Part shown: in pieces, positions 1 to 7,735 of the stretch
Numbering within the stretch: position 1 is the stretch's first letter
Layout of the letters: each line of letters opens with the position of its first letter
From: DATLFP01 sp035540955
GTDB lineage: Bacteria > Actinomycetota > Acidimicrobiia > Acidimicrobiales > CADCSY01
Direction: 5' to 3'
Assembly (NCBI GenBank): GCA_035540955.1
Contig: DATLFP010000234.1
Coordinates: 1 to 11,629, forward strand
DNA length: 11,629 nucleotides
Program-made: the position numbers and the translations under genes
The notes under the pieces: generated by a model
Told to the model about the DNA's origin: nothing
Databases searched by the model: none
What the model saw: only the letters and a program-made list of their open reading frames with translations

Positions 1-3000
1 CGGCCCGCCTCCGCTGGGGCGCATGGCCCGGTCCACGATCCGGTCCCGATTGGCGCTCACGCCGCTGCCCGACGACCCGTACCCGCCGCTGCCATAGGTG
101 CGCCCACCTCGGCTGGCGCGACGCTGCTCGATCGCCTCCACCAGCCGCTCCGGGATCTCGTCGAGGAACCGGCTCGGCGGGTTGTACTGGGTCGACCCGA
201 AGAGGTTGCGGGCCCACGCCGAGGTGACGTAGAGGCGCTCCCGGGCGCGGGTGATCCCCACGTAGGCGAGCCGGCGCTCCTCCTCGAGCTCGTCGGGTTC
301 GCCGAGGGAGCGGATGTGCGGGAACACGCCGTCTTCGAGCCCGAGGAGGAACACCACGGGGAACTCGAGGCCCTTGGCCGAGTGCAGGGTCATGAGCACC
401 ACCGACGACTGGTCGTCGTCGAGGTCGTCGGTGTCGGCCACCAGGCTCACCTGCTCGAGGAAGGTGTCGACGTCGGGCACCTCGCGTGCGTGACCGACCA
501 GCTCGGCGAGGTTCTCGAGCCGTCCGGCCGCCTCGACGCTGTGCTCGGCCTCGAGCTCGGCGAGATAGCCGCTGTCGTCGAGCGCCACCTGCAGCACGGC
601 GGCCGGGCCGGCGGCGAGGGTCGACCGCAGCGTGGCGAGCAGGTCGTTGAACTGGCTGATGCCCCGCACCGCGGGCCCCTTCACCCCGGCGCTCTCGCAG
701 TGCTCGAGGGCCTGGCCGAAGGTGAGGCCGTGGGCGGCCGCCCACGCGTCGAGGCGGCCGACCGTCGTGTCGCCCACGCCCCGCTTGGGGACGTTGAGCA
801 CCCGCTTGATCGACACCTCGTCGAGCGGGTTGGCCGCCGCCTTCAGGTAGGCGAGTGCGTCCTTCACCTCGCGGCGGTCATAGAAGCGGGTGCCGCCGAT
901 CACCTTGTAGGGGATGCCGTCGCGGGTCAGCCGCTCCTCGACGGCGCGGCTCTGCGCGTTGGTCCGGTAGAAGACCGCGAAGTCGCCCCACCGGCGCTCG
1001 CCGCTGGCGTGCAAGCGGGCGATCTCGCCGGCGACGAACGCCGCCTCGTCCTGCTCGTCCTCCGCGGTGTAGCGCTTGATCGTGTCGCCGCTGCCCTGAT
1101 CGGTCCACAGGTTCTTCGGCTTGCGCCCGACGTTGTGGGCGATGACGGCGTTGGCCGCCGAGAGGATCGTCTGGGTCGAGCGGTAGTTCTGGTCGAGCAC
1201 CACGGTGGTGGCGTCGGGGAACGCCTTCTCGAAGTCGTTGATGTTGCTGATGTCGGCGCCGCGGAAGCGATAGATCGAGTTCCTGACCAGCGTGCCGTTG
1301 GCGACGAACGTGTGCGTGGGTGACACCTCCAGGTCGTAGATCGGTCCGTCATGCCAGTCCCAGCCGACGCCCTCGACGGTCCGCTCGACCAGCACGCCAT
1401 CGACCTCGACGAGGGCGGTCATGCCGGGACGGAGGTGCGAGAGCGGCAGGAGCGAGTAGGTCCGCTCCCCCACGCGGATCCTCCGGGCGATCCCGAACCC
1501 GGCGACGTCGGCCACGTGGGTGGCGACCTCGACGGCATCGCGGAAGCTGCGGCGGAACGACTCGAAGGCCCAGCTGCCGTGCGTTGCCCGTAGCGGGATG
1601 CCGGCATGGTCGAGACGGGCACGAACCTCCGGTCGGTTGGTGCAGAGCTCGACGCGGTGACCGCCATCACGACGGTCGGAGAACATCGTGAGGTGCAGGG
1701 CCGAGCGGTTGCGGCCTCCGGCGGTCCGGTGGTGAGGGAAGTCGGCGTGGAGGTCGAGGTCGTCCATGAGGGCCTTGGCCCGGGCCTCGGTGTCGAGGCG
1801 GTCGTACAGCCGCTCCAGGTGCTCGTCGGCGAGGACCAGCTCGGCTCGACCGACGCCGTGGAAGAGGGCCGTGGGGAGGCCGTACTGGGCGGCGTAGTAC
1901 GCCTCCCAGAAGCCCGCCTCCGCTCGCGACTCGCACACCACGAGGATCCAGGCGGCGTCGGCCCCCTCCTGGTTCGTGCGCACCTGGAGTCCCGACCGCG
2001 CGCCTCCCCGGCCGTCGGAGCGGACGCTGACCGTCAGCCCGATCCGGAAGCCGCGGTCCGGACGGCGCATGAGGTACACCACCCACGTGCCCGCGGCGGG
2101 CAGTGGATCGACGGGTACGAGGTGGTGGGGCGTCCCCCGGACGACGGCACCGCCGATCGTCGCCTCGTAGAGCCGGCCCGTGTACGCGCCGCGCTTGACG
2201 TGCCGCACCTCCCCCGGCACCAGCACCGGCTCGCCGGCGACGCCGAGGACCTCGTCACCGATCTCGATCTCGTCGATCCGGCGCCGACCGGATGGCGTGC
2301 TGACGAGGGTGTCGCCCGGCAGGCACTGATCGCCGTCACCCACCACGAAGATGTTGCGGTGCTTCTCGGCCAGCATCGTGACGATCGCGTTCTGGGCGGC
2401 ATTGGTGTCCTGGAACTCGTCGACGAGGACGTGCTTGAAGCGGCGCTGGTAGTGGTCGAGCACGTCGGGGTGCTCGCGCAGCAGCCGGACCGTCTGGGTG
2501 AGCAGGTCGTCGAAGTCCATGGCGCCGGCCTGCGCGAGCCGGCTCTGGTACTCGCGGTAGACGGCGGCGATGCGACGTTCGAAGAGACCCGAGGCCCGCT
2601 CCTCGTAGGCGTCGACGTCGATCAGCTCGTTCTTGGCCGCGCTGATGGTGGCGTGCACCGATCGGGGCGGGAACCGCTTGGGGTCGACGTTGAGGTCGCG
2701 CAGCACGTAGCCGGTGAGGCGGACGGCGTCGGCCTGGTCGTAGATCGTGAACGACGACGGGTACCCGAGCGCCGCCGACTCCCGGCGGAGGATGCGCACG
2801 CAGGCGGAGTGGAAGGTCGACACCCACATCTTCTCGGCCACCGGCCCGACGAGACGGGCCACGCGGTGCTTCATCTCCCCCGCCGCCTTGTTGGTGAAGG
2901 TGATGGCGAGGATCTCGAACGGCGACACCCCCTCCCCGATGAGGTGGGCGATGCGGTGGGTGAGGACGCGCGTCTTGCCGGACCCGGCGCCGGCGACGAC

Positions 3001-3084
3001 CAGCAGCGGACCGCCACCGTGCACGACGGCGTCGGCCTGATCCGGGTTCAGGTCGGCCAGCGGTGACGACGGCTCGCGCGGCAT
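1..3084 (-). CDS. pcrA: ATP-dependent DNA helicase PcrA/UvrD (SF1), intein-containing precursor, partial at C-terminus
   Basis: This is a 3'-to-5' superfamily 1 DNA helicase that uses ATP to unwind DNA in repair and replication. The frame is open from an ATG at 3084 to base 1 (1028 codons) and continues past the window. Helicase motifs appear in order in precursor numbering: Q-motif LNPDQADAV (12-20), Walker A AGAGSGKT (31-38), Ia ITFTNKAA (61-68), II DEFQDTN (222-228), III GDGDQ (249-253) resuming as SIYRFRGA (603-610), IV QNYRST (632-637), V TLHSAKGLEF (899-908) and VI VGITRAR (942-948). Residues 254-602 are an intein. Removing it leaves at least 679 residues, close to a normal PcrA lacking only its tail. 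The last visible residues are a Gly/Ser-rich linker, as is usual after motif VI. No clear Shine-Dalgarno precedes the ATG, but no alternative in-frame start exists just upstream. The gene starts 32 bases after the MFS stop, so it may share that transcript. The helicase assignment is near certain; PcrA versus UvrD is only a naming choice. Confidence 0.96.
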   Translation of the reverse strand, partial: MPREPSSPLADLNPDQADAVVHGGGPLLVVAGAGSGKTRVLTHRIAHLIGEGVSPFEILAITFTNKAAGEMKHRVARLVGPVAEKMWVSTFHSACVRILRRESAALGYPSSFTIYDQADAVRLTGYVLRDLNVDPKRFPPRSVHATISAAKNELIDVDAYEERASGLFERRIAAVYREYQSRLAQAGAMDFDDLLTQTVRLLREHPDVLDHYQRRFKHVLVDEFQDTNAAQNAIVTMLAEKHRNIFVVGDGDQCLPGDTLVSTPSGRRRIDEIEIGDEVLGVAGEPVLVPGEVRHVKRGAYTGRLYEATIGGAVVRGTPHHLVPVDPLPAAGTWVVYLMRRPDRGFRIGLTVSVRSDGRGGARSGLQVRTNQEGADAAWILVVCESRAEAGFWEAYYAAQYGLPTALFHGVGRAELVLADEHLERLYDRLDTEARAKALMDDLDLHADFPHHRTAGGRNRSALHLTMFSDRRDGGHRVELCTNRPEVRARLDHAGIPLRATHGSWAFESFRRSFRDAVEVATHVADVAGFGIARRIRVGERTYSLLPLSHLRPGMTALVEVDGVLVERTVEGVGWDWHDGPIYDLEVSPTHTFVANGTLVRNSIYRFRGADISNINDFEKAFPDATTVVLDQNYRSTQTILSAANAVIAHNVGRKPKNLWTDQGSGDTIKRYTAEDEQDEAAFVAGEIARLHASGERRWGDFAVFYRTNAQSRAVEERLTRDGIPYKVIGGTRFYDRREVKDALAYLKAAANPLDEVSIKRVLNVPKRGVGDTTVGRLDAWAAAHGLTFGQALEHCESAGVKGPAVRGISQFNDLLATLRSTLAAGPAAVLQVALDDSGYLAELEAEHSVEAAGRLENLAELVGHAREVPDVDTFLEQVSLVADTDDLDDDQSSVVLMTLHSAKGLEFPVVFLLGLEDGVFPHIRSLGEPDELEEERRLAYVGITRARERLYVTSAWARNLFGSTQYNPPSRFLDEIPERLVEAIEQRRASRGGRTYGSGGYGSSGSGVSANRDRIVDRAMRPSGGGP
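1279..2325 (-). mobile_element. Intein (349 aa) inserted in helicase motif III, with a possible GIY-YIG-like insert
   Basis: This is an in-frame protein-splicing element within the helicase gene. It starts at Cys1 of block A (CLPGDTLVSTPSG). It shows block B as RGTPHHLVPV (63-72, with the Thr and His of TxxH), block F as GPIYDLEVSPTHTFVANG (327-344), and ends in block G as LVRN with Ser as the first C-extein residue. Both junctions fall inside one helicase motif, so GDGDQ joins SIYRFRGA exactly on excision. At 349 residues it is longer than a mini-intein, leaving over 200 residues between the splicing halves. That insert lacks readable LAGLIDADG motifs. Residues 82-98 (VVYLM, then FRIGLT) and an acidic helix around Glu141 (FWEAYYAAQYG) resemble the GIY-YIG fold. 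Residues about 205-275 have no assignment. The splicing part is seen directly; the nuclease assignment is inference. The penultimate Arg348 replaces the usual His. Confidence 0.94.
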
Positions 3085-3116
3085 GCCGGGCCCACGGTAC
3101 CGCCGGGGTGTGACCG

Positions 3117-4676
3117 CTACGGCTGGGACGCGGTGGGCACGAGCGAGGCCTCGGCGGCCCCTTCGGCGGCGGCTTCGACGGGCCCCGGGGCGTCGCCGAG
3201 GGTCGTCCGGAGCGGCCGGTCCTGGAGGAGCCAGGCGAGGGCGAACGCGATCACGATGACGGGGATGGCGACCACGAACACCGCCTGCACGCCGTCGGCG
3301 AGCGCGTCGATGATCGGGGTCCGCTGACCCTCGGGGAGGGCGCGGATGGCGGCCGGGCTGTTGAGCAGCCGCGAGGGGATGTCGGACACGCGCGACGCCA
3401 TCACCGCGCCGAACACGGCGACGCCGATCGATCCGCCGAGCGTCCGGAAGAAGTTGACCGCGGAGGTGGCGGCGCCCATGTCGGCCATCGGCGACGCGTT
3501 CTGCACGGCGAGCGTGAGGGTTGGCATCGTCATGCCGATGCCGAATCCGAGCAGCACCATGCCCAGCGAGGAGTGGATCCGGCTGCTGTCGACGTCGAGA
3601 CGGGAGAGGGTGATGACGCCGGTGATGGCGATGCCGGTCCCCACGATCGGGAAGATGCGGTACCGCCCCCACCGGGTCGTGAGCCGGCCGGCGAGCATCG
3701 AACCGACGAGCACGCCGCCCATCATCGGCAGCAGGAGCAGGCCCGACGTCGTCGGCGTGGCCCCGATGACGACCTGCAGGAACAGCGGGAGGAACGTCAT
3801 CGAGCCCATCATCACCACACCCAGGACGAAGCTGAGGGCCGTCGAGATGCGGATGACGGCATCGCCGAACAGGCGCAGCGGGAGCAGGGGCTCGGGCGCC
3901 CGCCGCTCCTGGACGATGAACAGGCCGCCGAGCACCATGGCGGCCACCGCCAGCCCGATGATCGTCGGTGACAGCCACTCGTGCTCTTGCCCGCCCCAGG
4001 AGCTGACGAGCAGCGCGCTCGTGACCGCGCCGACCATCAGTGCGGCCCCGAGCCAGTCGATCCGGCGCTGCTGGCGGGCGAAGTCCATGCGCAGGTACTT
4101 CTGGGTGAGCGCGAGGGCGATCCCGCCCAGCGGCACGTTGACGTAGAAGATCCACCGCCACGACAGCGAGTCGACGAGGAACCCGCCGACGAGCGGGCCG
4201 ACGACGCTCGACACGGCGAACACGCCCGTGAAGTAGCCCACGTACTTGCCGCGCTCGCGGGGCGAGACGAGGTCGCCCATCACGACGAACGACATCGCCA
4301 TGATCCCGCCGCCACCGATCCCCTGCAGGCCCCTGGTGGCGATGAGCTGCGGCATGTCCTGGGCGGCGCCGGCGAGCACCGAGCCGGCCAGGAAGATCAC
4401 GACGGCCGACTGGAGCACGACCTTGCGGCCGATGAGGTCGCTGATCTTGCCGAACAGCGGCATGCCGATGGTCGAGGTGAGCATGTAGGAGGTGACGACC
4501 CACGCGTACTGGTCGAGCCCGCCGAGCTCGCCCACCATCGTCGGCAGCGCGGTGGAGACGATCGTCTGATCCAGCGCGCTCAGGAACAGCGTCATGGCGA
4601 TGGCGCCGATCACCACCGACAGCTCGCGGCGCGTCATGCCTTCCGACGTCGTCGTCCCCGCCGTCATCGGTTGCAC
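3117..4676 (-). CDS. DHA2-family MFS drug:proton antiporter (EmrB/QacA type, 14 TM)
   Basis: This is an inner-membrane secondary transporter of the major facilitator superfamily, expected to export drugs or other small molecules in exchange for protons. The length of 519 residues fits the 14-helix DHA2 group. Visible motifs are LDQTIVSTALPTM in helix 1 (35-47, the DHA2 signature), motif A GKISDLIGRK (76-85), motif B-like RGLQGIGGGG (115-124) and antiporter motif C starting GPLVGGFLVDSLSWRW (160-175). Hydrophobic segments follow to about residue 485, then an Ala/Glu-rich cytoplasmic tail. The GTG at 4676 is chosen because GGAG lies 11 bases upstream. ATG codons at 4667 and 4637 are alternatives. 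The gene begins 39 bases after guaA and could be read through from the gua operon. The substrate cannot be told from sequence. A link to purine or nucleobase-analogue export is only a guess from position. Confidence 0.93.
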   Translation of the reverse strand: MQPMTAGTTTSEGMTRRELSVVIGAIAMTLFLSALDQTIVSTALPTMVGELGGLDQYAWVVTSYMLTSTIGMPLFGKISDLIGRKVVLQSAVVIFLAGSVLAGAAQDMPQLIATRGLQGIGGGGIMAMSFVVMGDLVSPRERGKYVGYFTGVFAVSSVVGPLVGGFLVDSLSWRWIFYVNVPLGGIALALTQKYLRMDFARQQRRIDWLGAALMVGAVTSALLVSSWGGQEHEWLSPTIIGLAVAAMVLGGLFIVQERRAPEPLLPLRLFGDAVIRISTALSFVLGVVMMGSMTFLPLFLQVVIGATPTTSGLLLLPMMGGVLVGSMLAGRLTTRWGRYRIFPIVGTGIAITGVITLSRLDVDSSRIHSSLGMVLLGFGIGMTMPTLTLAVQNASPMADMGAATSAVNFFRTLGGSIGVAVFGAVMASRVSDIPSRLLNSPAAIRALPEGQRTPIIDALADGVQAVFVVAIPVIVIAFALAWLLQDRPLRTTLGDAPGPVEAAAEGAAEASLVPTASQP

Positions 4677-4715
4677 GCTACAAGCGACTCCGCTCGACGA
4701 GCATGGCGCCCGCCG

Positions 4716-6251
4716 CTACTCCCACTCGATGGTGCCCGGGGGCTTCGAGGTGATGTCGTAGGCCACCCGGTTGATGCCTCGGACCTCGTTGATGATGCGC
4801 GAGGAGATCCGGGCCAGGAGGTCGTAGGGCAGGCGGGCCCAGTCGGCCGTCATGGCATCGTCGCTCGTGACCGCACGGACGATCACGGGGTGCCCGTAGG
4901 TGCGCTCGTCGCCCATCACCCCCACCGACCGGACGTCGGCCAGCAGCACGGCGAACACCTGCCAGATCTCCCGATCGAGGCCCGCCTCGTGCACCTCGTG
5001 GCGCACGATGGCGTCGGCCTGGCGCAGCAGGTCGGCCCGCTCCTTGGTGACCTCGCCGATGATGCGCACCCCAAGCCCGGGCCCGGGGAACGGCTGGCGC
5101 CACACCACCTCCTCGGGCAGACCGAGCTCCTCACCGACGCGGCGGACCTCGTCCTTGAAGAGGGACCGCAGCGGCTCGACCAGCTCGAACTCGATGTCCT
5201 CGGGGAGACCGCCCACGTTGTGGTGCGACTTGATCGTCGACGCGTGCTCGGCGCCGCCCGACTCGATCACGTCGGGGTAGAGGGTTCCCTGCACGAGGAA
5301 GCGGGCGTCCTCGATGCCGCCGGCGGTCGCCTCGAACTCCCGGATGAAGCGCTCGCCGATGGCCTTGCGCTTCTCCTCCGGCTCGGTGACGCCCTCGAGG
5401 GCGGCGAGGAACCGCTCCTCGGCGCGCACGTGGATGAGCTCGATGCCCTGGGTGCGCTGGAACGCCTCGACGACCTGCTCGCTCTCGCCCTCCCGCATGA
5501 GGCCGTTGTCGACGTAGACGCAGGTGAGCTGGGGACCGACGGCGTGGTGCACGAGGGCCGCGGCGACGGCCGAGTCGACGCCGCCGGACAGGGCGCAGAT
5601 GATCCGCTCGCCGCCGACCTGCTTGCGGATCAGCTCGGTCTGCTGCTCGATGATCGAGGTCATCGTCCACGTCGGCCGTGCCTGGCACACGTCGTAGAGG
5701 AACCGCTTGAGCAGCTCCTGGCCGCGCGGCGTGTGCACCACCTCGGGGTGGAACTGCACGCCGTAGACGCGGCGGTCGTCGGACTCCAGCACCGCGACCG
5801 GCGTCGCCGCCGTCGACGCCGCGGCCGCGAAGCCAGGCGGGGCCTTCACGATCGAGTCGAAGTGGCTCATCCACACGTCCTGCGAGCCACTCGTGAGCAG
5901 CGTGGACGACGCCGGCGCCTCGAGGGTGGTGCGGCCGTACTCGCCCTGGCCGGTGCGGGCCACCTCACCGCCGAGCTGCAGCGCGACGAGCTGGGCTCCG
6001 TAGCAGATGCCGAGGACGGGGACGCCGGTGTCGTACACCCCGACGTCCATGGTCGGCGCGCCCTCGACGTGCACCGACGCCGGGCCGCCGCTGAGGATGA
6101 TGCCGACCGGGCGCCGGGCGCGGATCTCCTCGGGCGTGATCGTGTTCGGCACGATCTCGCTGTACACGTGGGCCTCGCGCACGCGACGGGCGATGAGCTG
6201 CGCGTACTGGGCACCGAAGTCGACGACGAGGACGGTGTCGAAGTCGCTCAT
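4716..6251 (-). CDS. guaA: GMP synthase (glutamine-hydrolysing)
   Basis: GuaA converts XMP, ATP and glutamine into GMP in the cytoplasm, the last step of guanylate synthesis. The 511 residues match the normal length. The N-terminal class I glutamine amidotransferase carries Cys83 in GICYGAQ (81-87) and the His168/Glu170 pair in FHPEV. The ATP-pyrophosphatase domain has the P-loop SGGVDS (222-227). The C-terminal dimerisation domain ends in the family-typical PPGTIEWE. All catalytic residues are present, so it should be active. The ATG at 6251 overlaps the guaB stop as ATGA (6251-6248). No good Shine-Dalgarno precedes it (the upstream bases are C-rich), so translation probably depends on coupling to guaB. 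It follows the enzyme that supplies its substrate XMP. Confidence 0.98.
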   Translation of the reverse strand: MSDFDTVLVVDFGAQYAQLIARRVREAHVYSEIVPNTITPEEIRARRPVGIILSGGPASVHVEGAPTMDVGVYDTGVPVLGICYGAQLVALQLGGEVARTGQGEYGRTTLEAPASSTLLTSGSQDVWMSHFDSIVKAPPGFAAAASTAATPVAVLESDDRRVYGVQFHPEVVHTPRGQELLKRFLYDVCQARPTWTMTSIIEQQTELIRKQVGGERIICALSGGVDSAVAAALVHHAVGPQLTCVYVDNGLMREGESEQVVEAFQRTQGIELIHVRAEERFLAALEGVTEPEEKRKAIGERFIREFEATAGGIEDARFLVQGTLYPDVIESGGAEHASTIKSHHNVGGLPEDIEFELVEPLRSLFKDEVRRVGEELGLPEEVVWRQPFPGPGLGVRIIGEVTKERADLLRQADAIVRHEVHEAGLDREIWQVFAVLLADVRSVGVMGDERTYGHPVIVRAVTSDDAMTADWARLPYDLLARISSRIINEVRGINRVAYDITSKPPGTIEWE

Positions 6252-7735
6252 GAGCGGGGGTAGTTCGGCGCTTCCTTCGTGATCACCACATCGTGGGGGT
6301 GGCTCTCACGGAGGCTGGCGGGCGTGATCCGGATGAACTGCCCGTCGCGCTGGAGGTCGGCGACGGTGCGGGCGCCGCAGTAGCCCATGGCCTGGCGCAG
6401 GCCGCCCACCAGCTGGTGCAGCACGTTGGCGAGCGGGCCCTTGTAGGGCACGCGCCCCTCGATGCCCTCGGGCACGACCTTGCCGCTCTCCACACTGCCC
6501 TGGAAGTAGCGGTCCTTCGAGAACGACCGGCCCTGCATGGCCCCCATCGAGCCCATGCCCCGGTACTCCTTGAAGCGTTCGCCCTGCTGCACGACGATCT
6601 CGCCCGGCGCCTCGTCGACGCCGGCGAGGGCGTTGCCCACCATCACCGTGTCGGCCCCGGCGGCCAGCGCCTTGGCGACGTCGCCGCTGAACTGCACCCC
6701 GCCGTCGGCGACGATCGGCACGCCGTGGCGCCGGGCCACCGAGGCGCAGTCGAAGATGGCGGTGATCTGCGGCACGCCGATGCCGGCCACCACGCGGGTG
6801 GTGCATATCGAGCCAGGCCCCACCCCGACCTTCACGGCGTCGGCGCCGGCCTCGATGAGGGCCATGGTGGCGTCGCCGGTGGCGACGTTGCCGGCGATGA
6901 GCTGCACGTCGTAGTTCGCCTTGATCTTCGCCACCGTGTCGCGCACCGACTGCGCGTGGCCGTGGGCGGTGTCGACCACGATCACGTCGACGCCACGCTC
7001 GACGAGCGCCGCCACGCGGTCCATCACGTCGGGCGAGGCACCCACGGCGGCGGCGACCCGCAAGCGCCCGCGGTCGTCCTTGGTGGCGTTCGGGTAGGCG
7101 ATCTTCTTCTGGATGTCCTTGACGGTGATGAGGCCCGACAGCACGCCGCCGGCGCCGACGATCGGCAGCTTCTCGATGCGATGACGGCCGAGGATCTCCT
7201 GGGCCTGCTCGAGCGTGGTGCCCTCGGGGGCGGTGATGAGGTTCTCCGAGGTCATCGCCTCGGTCACCGGGCGCTCGGTCTCGGTGACGAAGCGCAGGTC
7301 GCGGTTGGTGATGATGCCGACGAGGCGGCCGGCGTCGTCGGTGACGGGCACGCCGGAGATGTGGAACGTCTCCATCAGCGCCATCGCCTCGGCGATGGTC
7401 GCGTCGGGTGACACGGTGACGGGCTCGATGATCATCCCCGACTCCGACCGCTTCACGCGGTCGACCTCGGCCGCCTGATCCTCCACCGACAGGTTGCGGT
7501 GGATGACCCCGATGCCGCCCTGGCGGGCCATCGCGATCGCGAGGCGCGACTCGGTGACGGTGTCCATGGCCGCGGAGACGAGCGGCACGGCGAGGGTGAT
7601 CGACCGCGTGAGCTGCGTCGCCGTCGACGCCTCGGCCGGCAGCACCTCCGAGGCCGCCGGCACGAGCAGGACGTCGTCGAAGGTCAAGCCCTCCCGGCCG
7701 AACTTGTCGTCCCAGGAGCCGAGGTCGCCGCTCAT
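6248..7735 (-). CDS. guaB: IMP dehydrogenase
   Basis: This enzyme oxidises IMP to XMP with NAD+, the committed step toward guanine nucleotides. The protein has 495 residues, a standard IMPDH length. The catalytic loop GVGPGSICTTR holds nucleophile Cys311. The flap carries YRGMGSMGAM (391-400) and the Arg409-Tyr410 pair in DRYFQ that activates water. Two CBS domains (about 104-157 and 165-215) interrupt the barrel and normally bind adenine and guanine nucleotides for allosteric control. The start is the ATG at 7735, which opens MSGDLGSWDDKFGREGLTFDD and overlaps the guaB3 stop as ATGA. The frame also stays open further upstream to 8233, but that stretch lies over guaB3 and has no IMPDH sequence, so it is not used. 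It is the middle gene of guaB3-guaB-guaA. Confidence 0.98.
   Translation of the reverse strand: MSGDLGSWDDKFGREGLTFDDVLLVPAASEVLPAEASTATQLTRSITLAVPLVSAAMDTVTESRLAIAMARQGGIGVIHRNLSVEDQAAEVDRVKRSESGMIIEPVTVSPDATIAEAMALMETFHISGVPVTDDAGRLVGIITNRDLRFVTETERPVTEAMTSENLITAPEGTTLEQAQEILGRHRIEKLPIVGAGGVLSGLITVKDIQKKIAYPNATKDDRGRLRVAAAVGASPDVMDRVAALVERGVDVIVVDTAHGHAQSVRDTVAKIKANYDVQLIAGNVATGDATMALIEAGADAVKVGVGPGSICTTRVVAGIGVPQITAIFDCASVARRHGVPIVADGGVQFSGDVAKALAAGADTVMVGNALAGVDEAPGEIVVQQGERFKEYRGMGSMGAMQGRSFSKDRYFQGSVESGKVVPEGIEGRVPYKGPLANVLHQLVGGLRQAMGYCGARTVADLQRDGQFIRITPASLRESHPHDVVITKEAPNYPRS

Noticed and set aside
1741..1770. Intein segment ALMDDLDLH considered as a LAGLIDADG motif
   Set aside because: It lacks the Gly and the spacing of the motif, and no second copy is seen.
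316..3066. Long plus-strand open frames opposite the helicase (316-1323 and 1606-3066)
   Set aside because: They have the same shadow composition, lie opposite well-supported helicase and intein sequence, and show no family motif.
3095..3102. CGGTACCG palindrome between the exporter stop and the helicase start
   Set aside because: Only eight bases without a loop. Such short palindromes are expected by chance in GC-rich DNA.
3981..6263. A 760-codon open frame on the plus strand antisense to the exporter and guaA
   Set aside because: It is an antisense shadow. High third-position GC suppresses stops in this frame. The translation is low-complexity Asp/Arg/Gly/His-rich with no domain, while the opposite strand encodes clear GuaA and MFS proteins.
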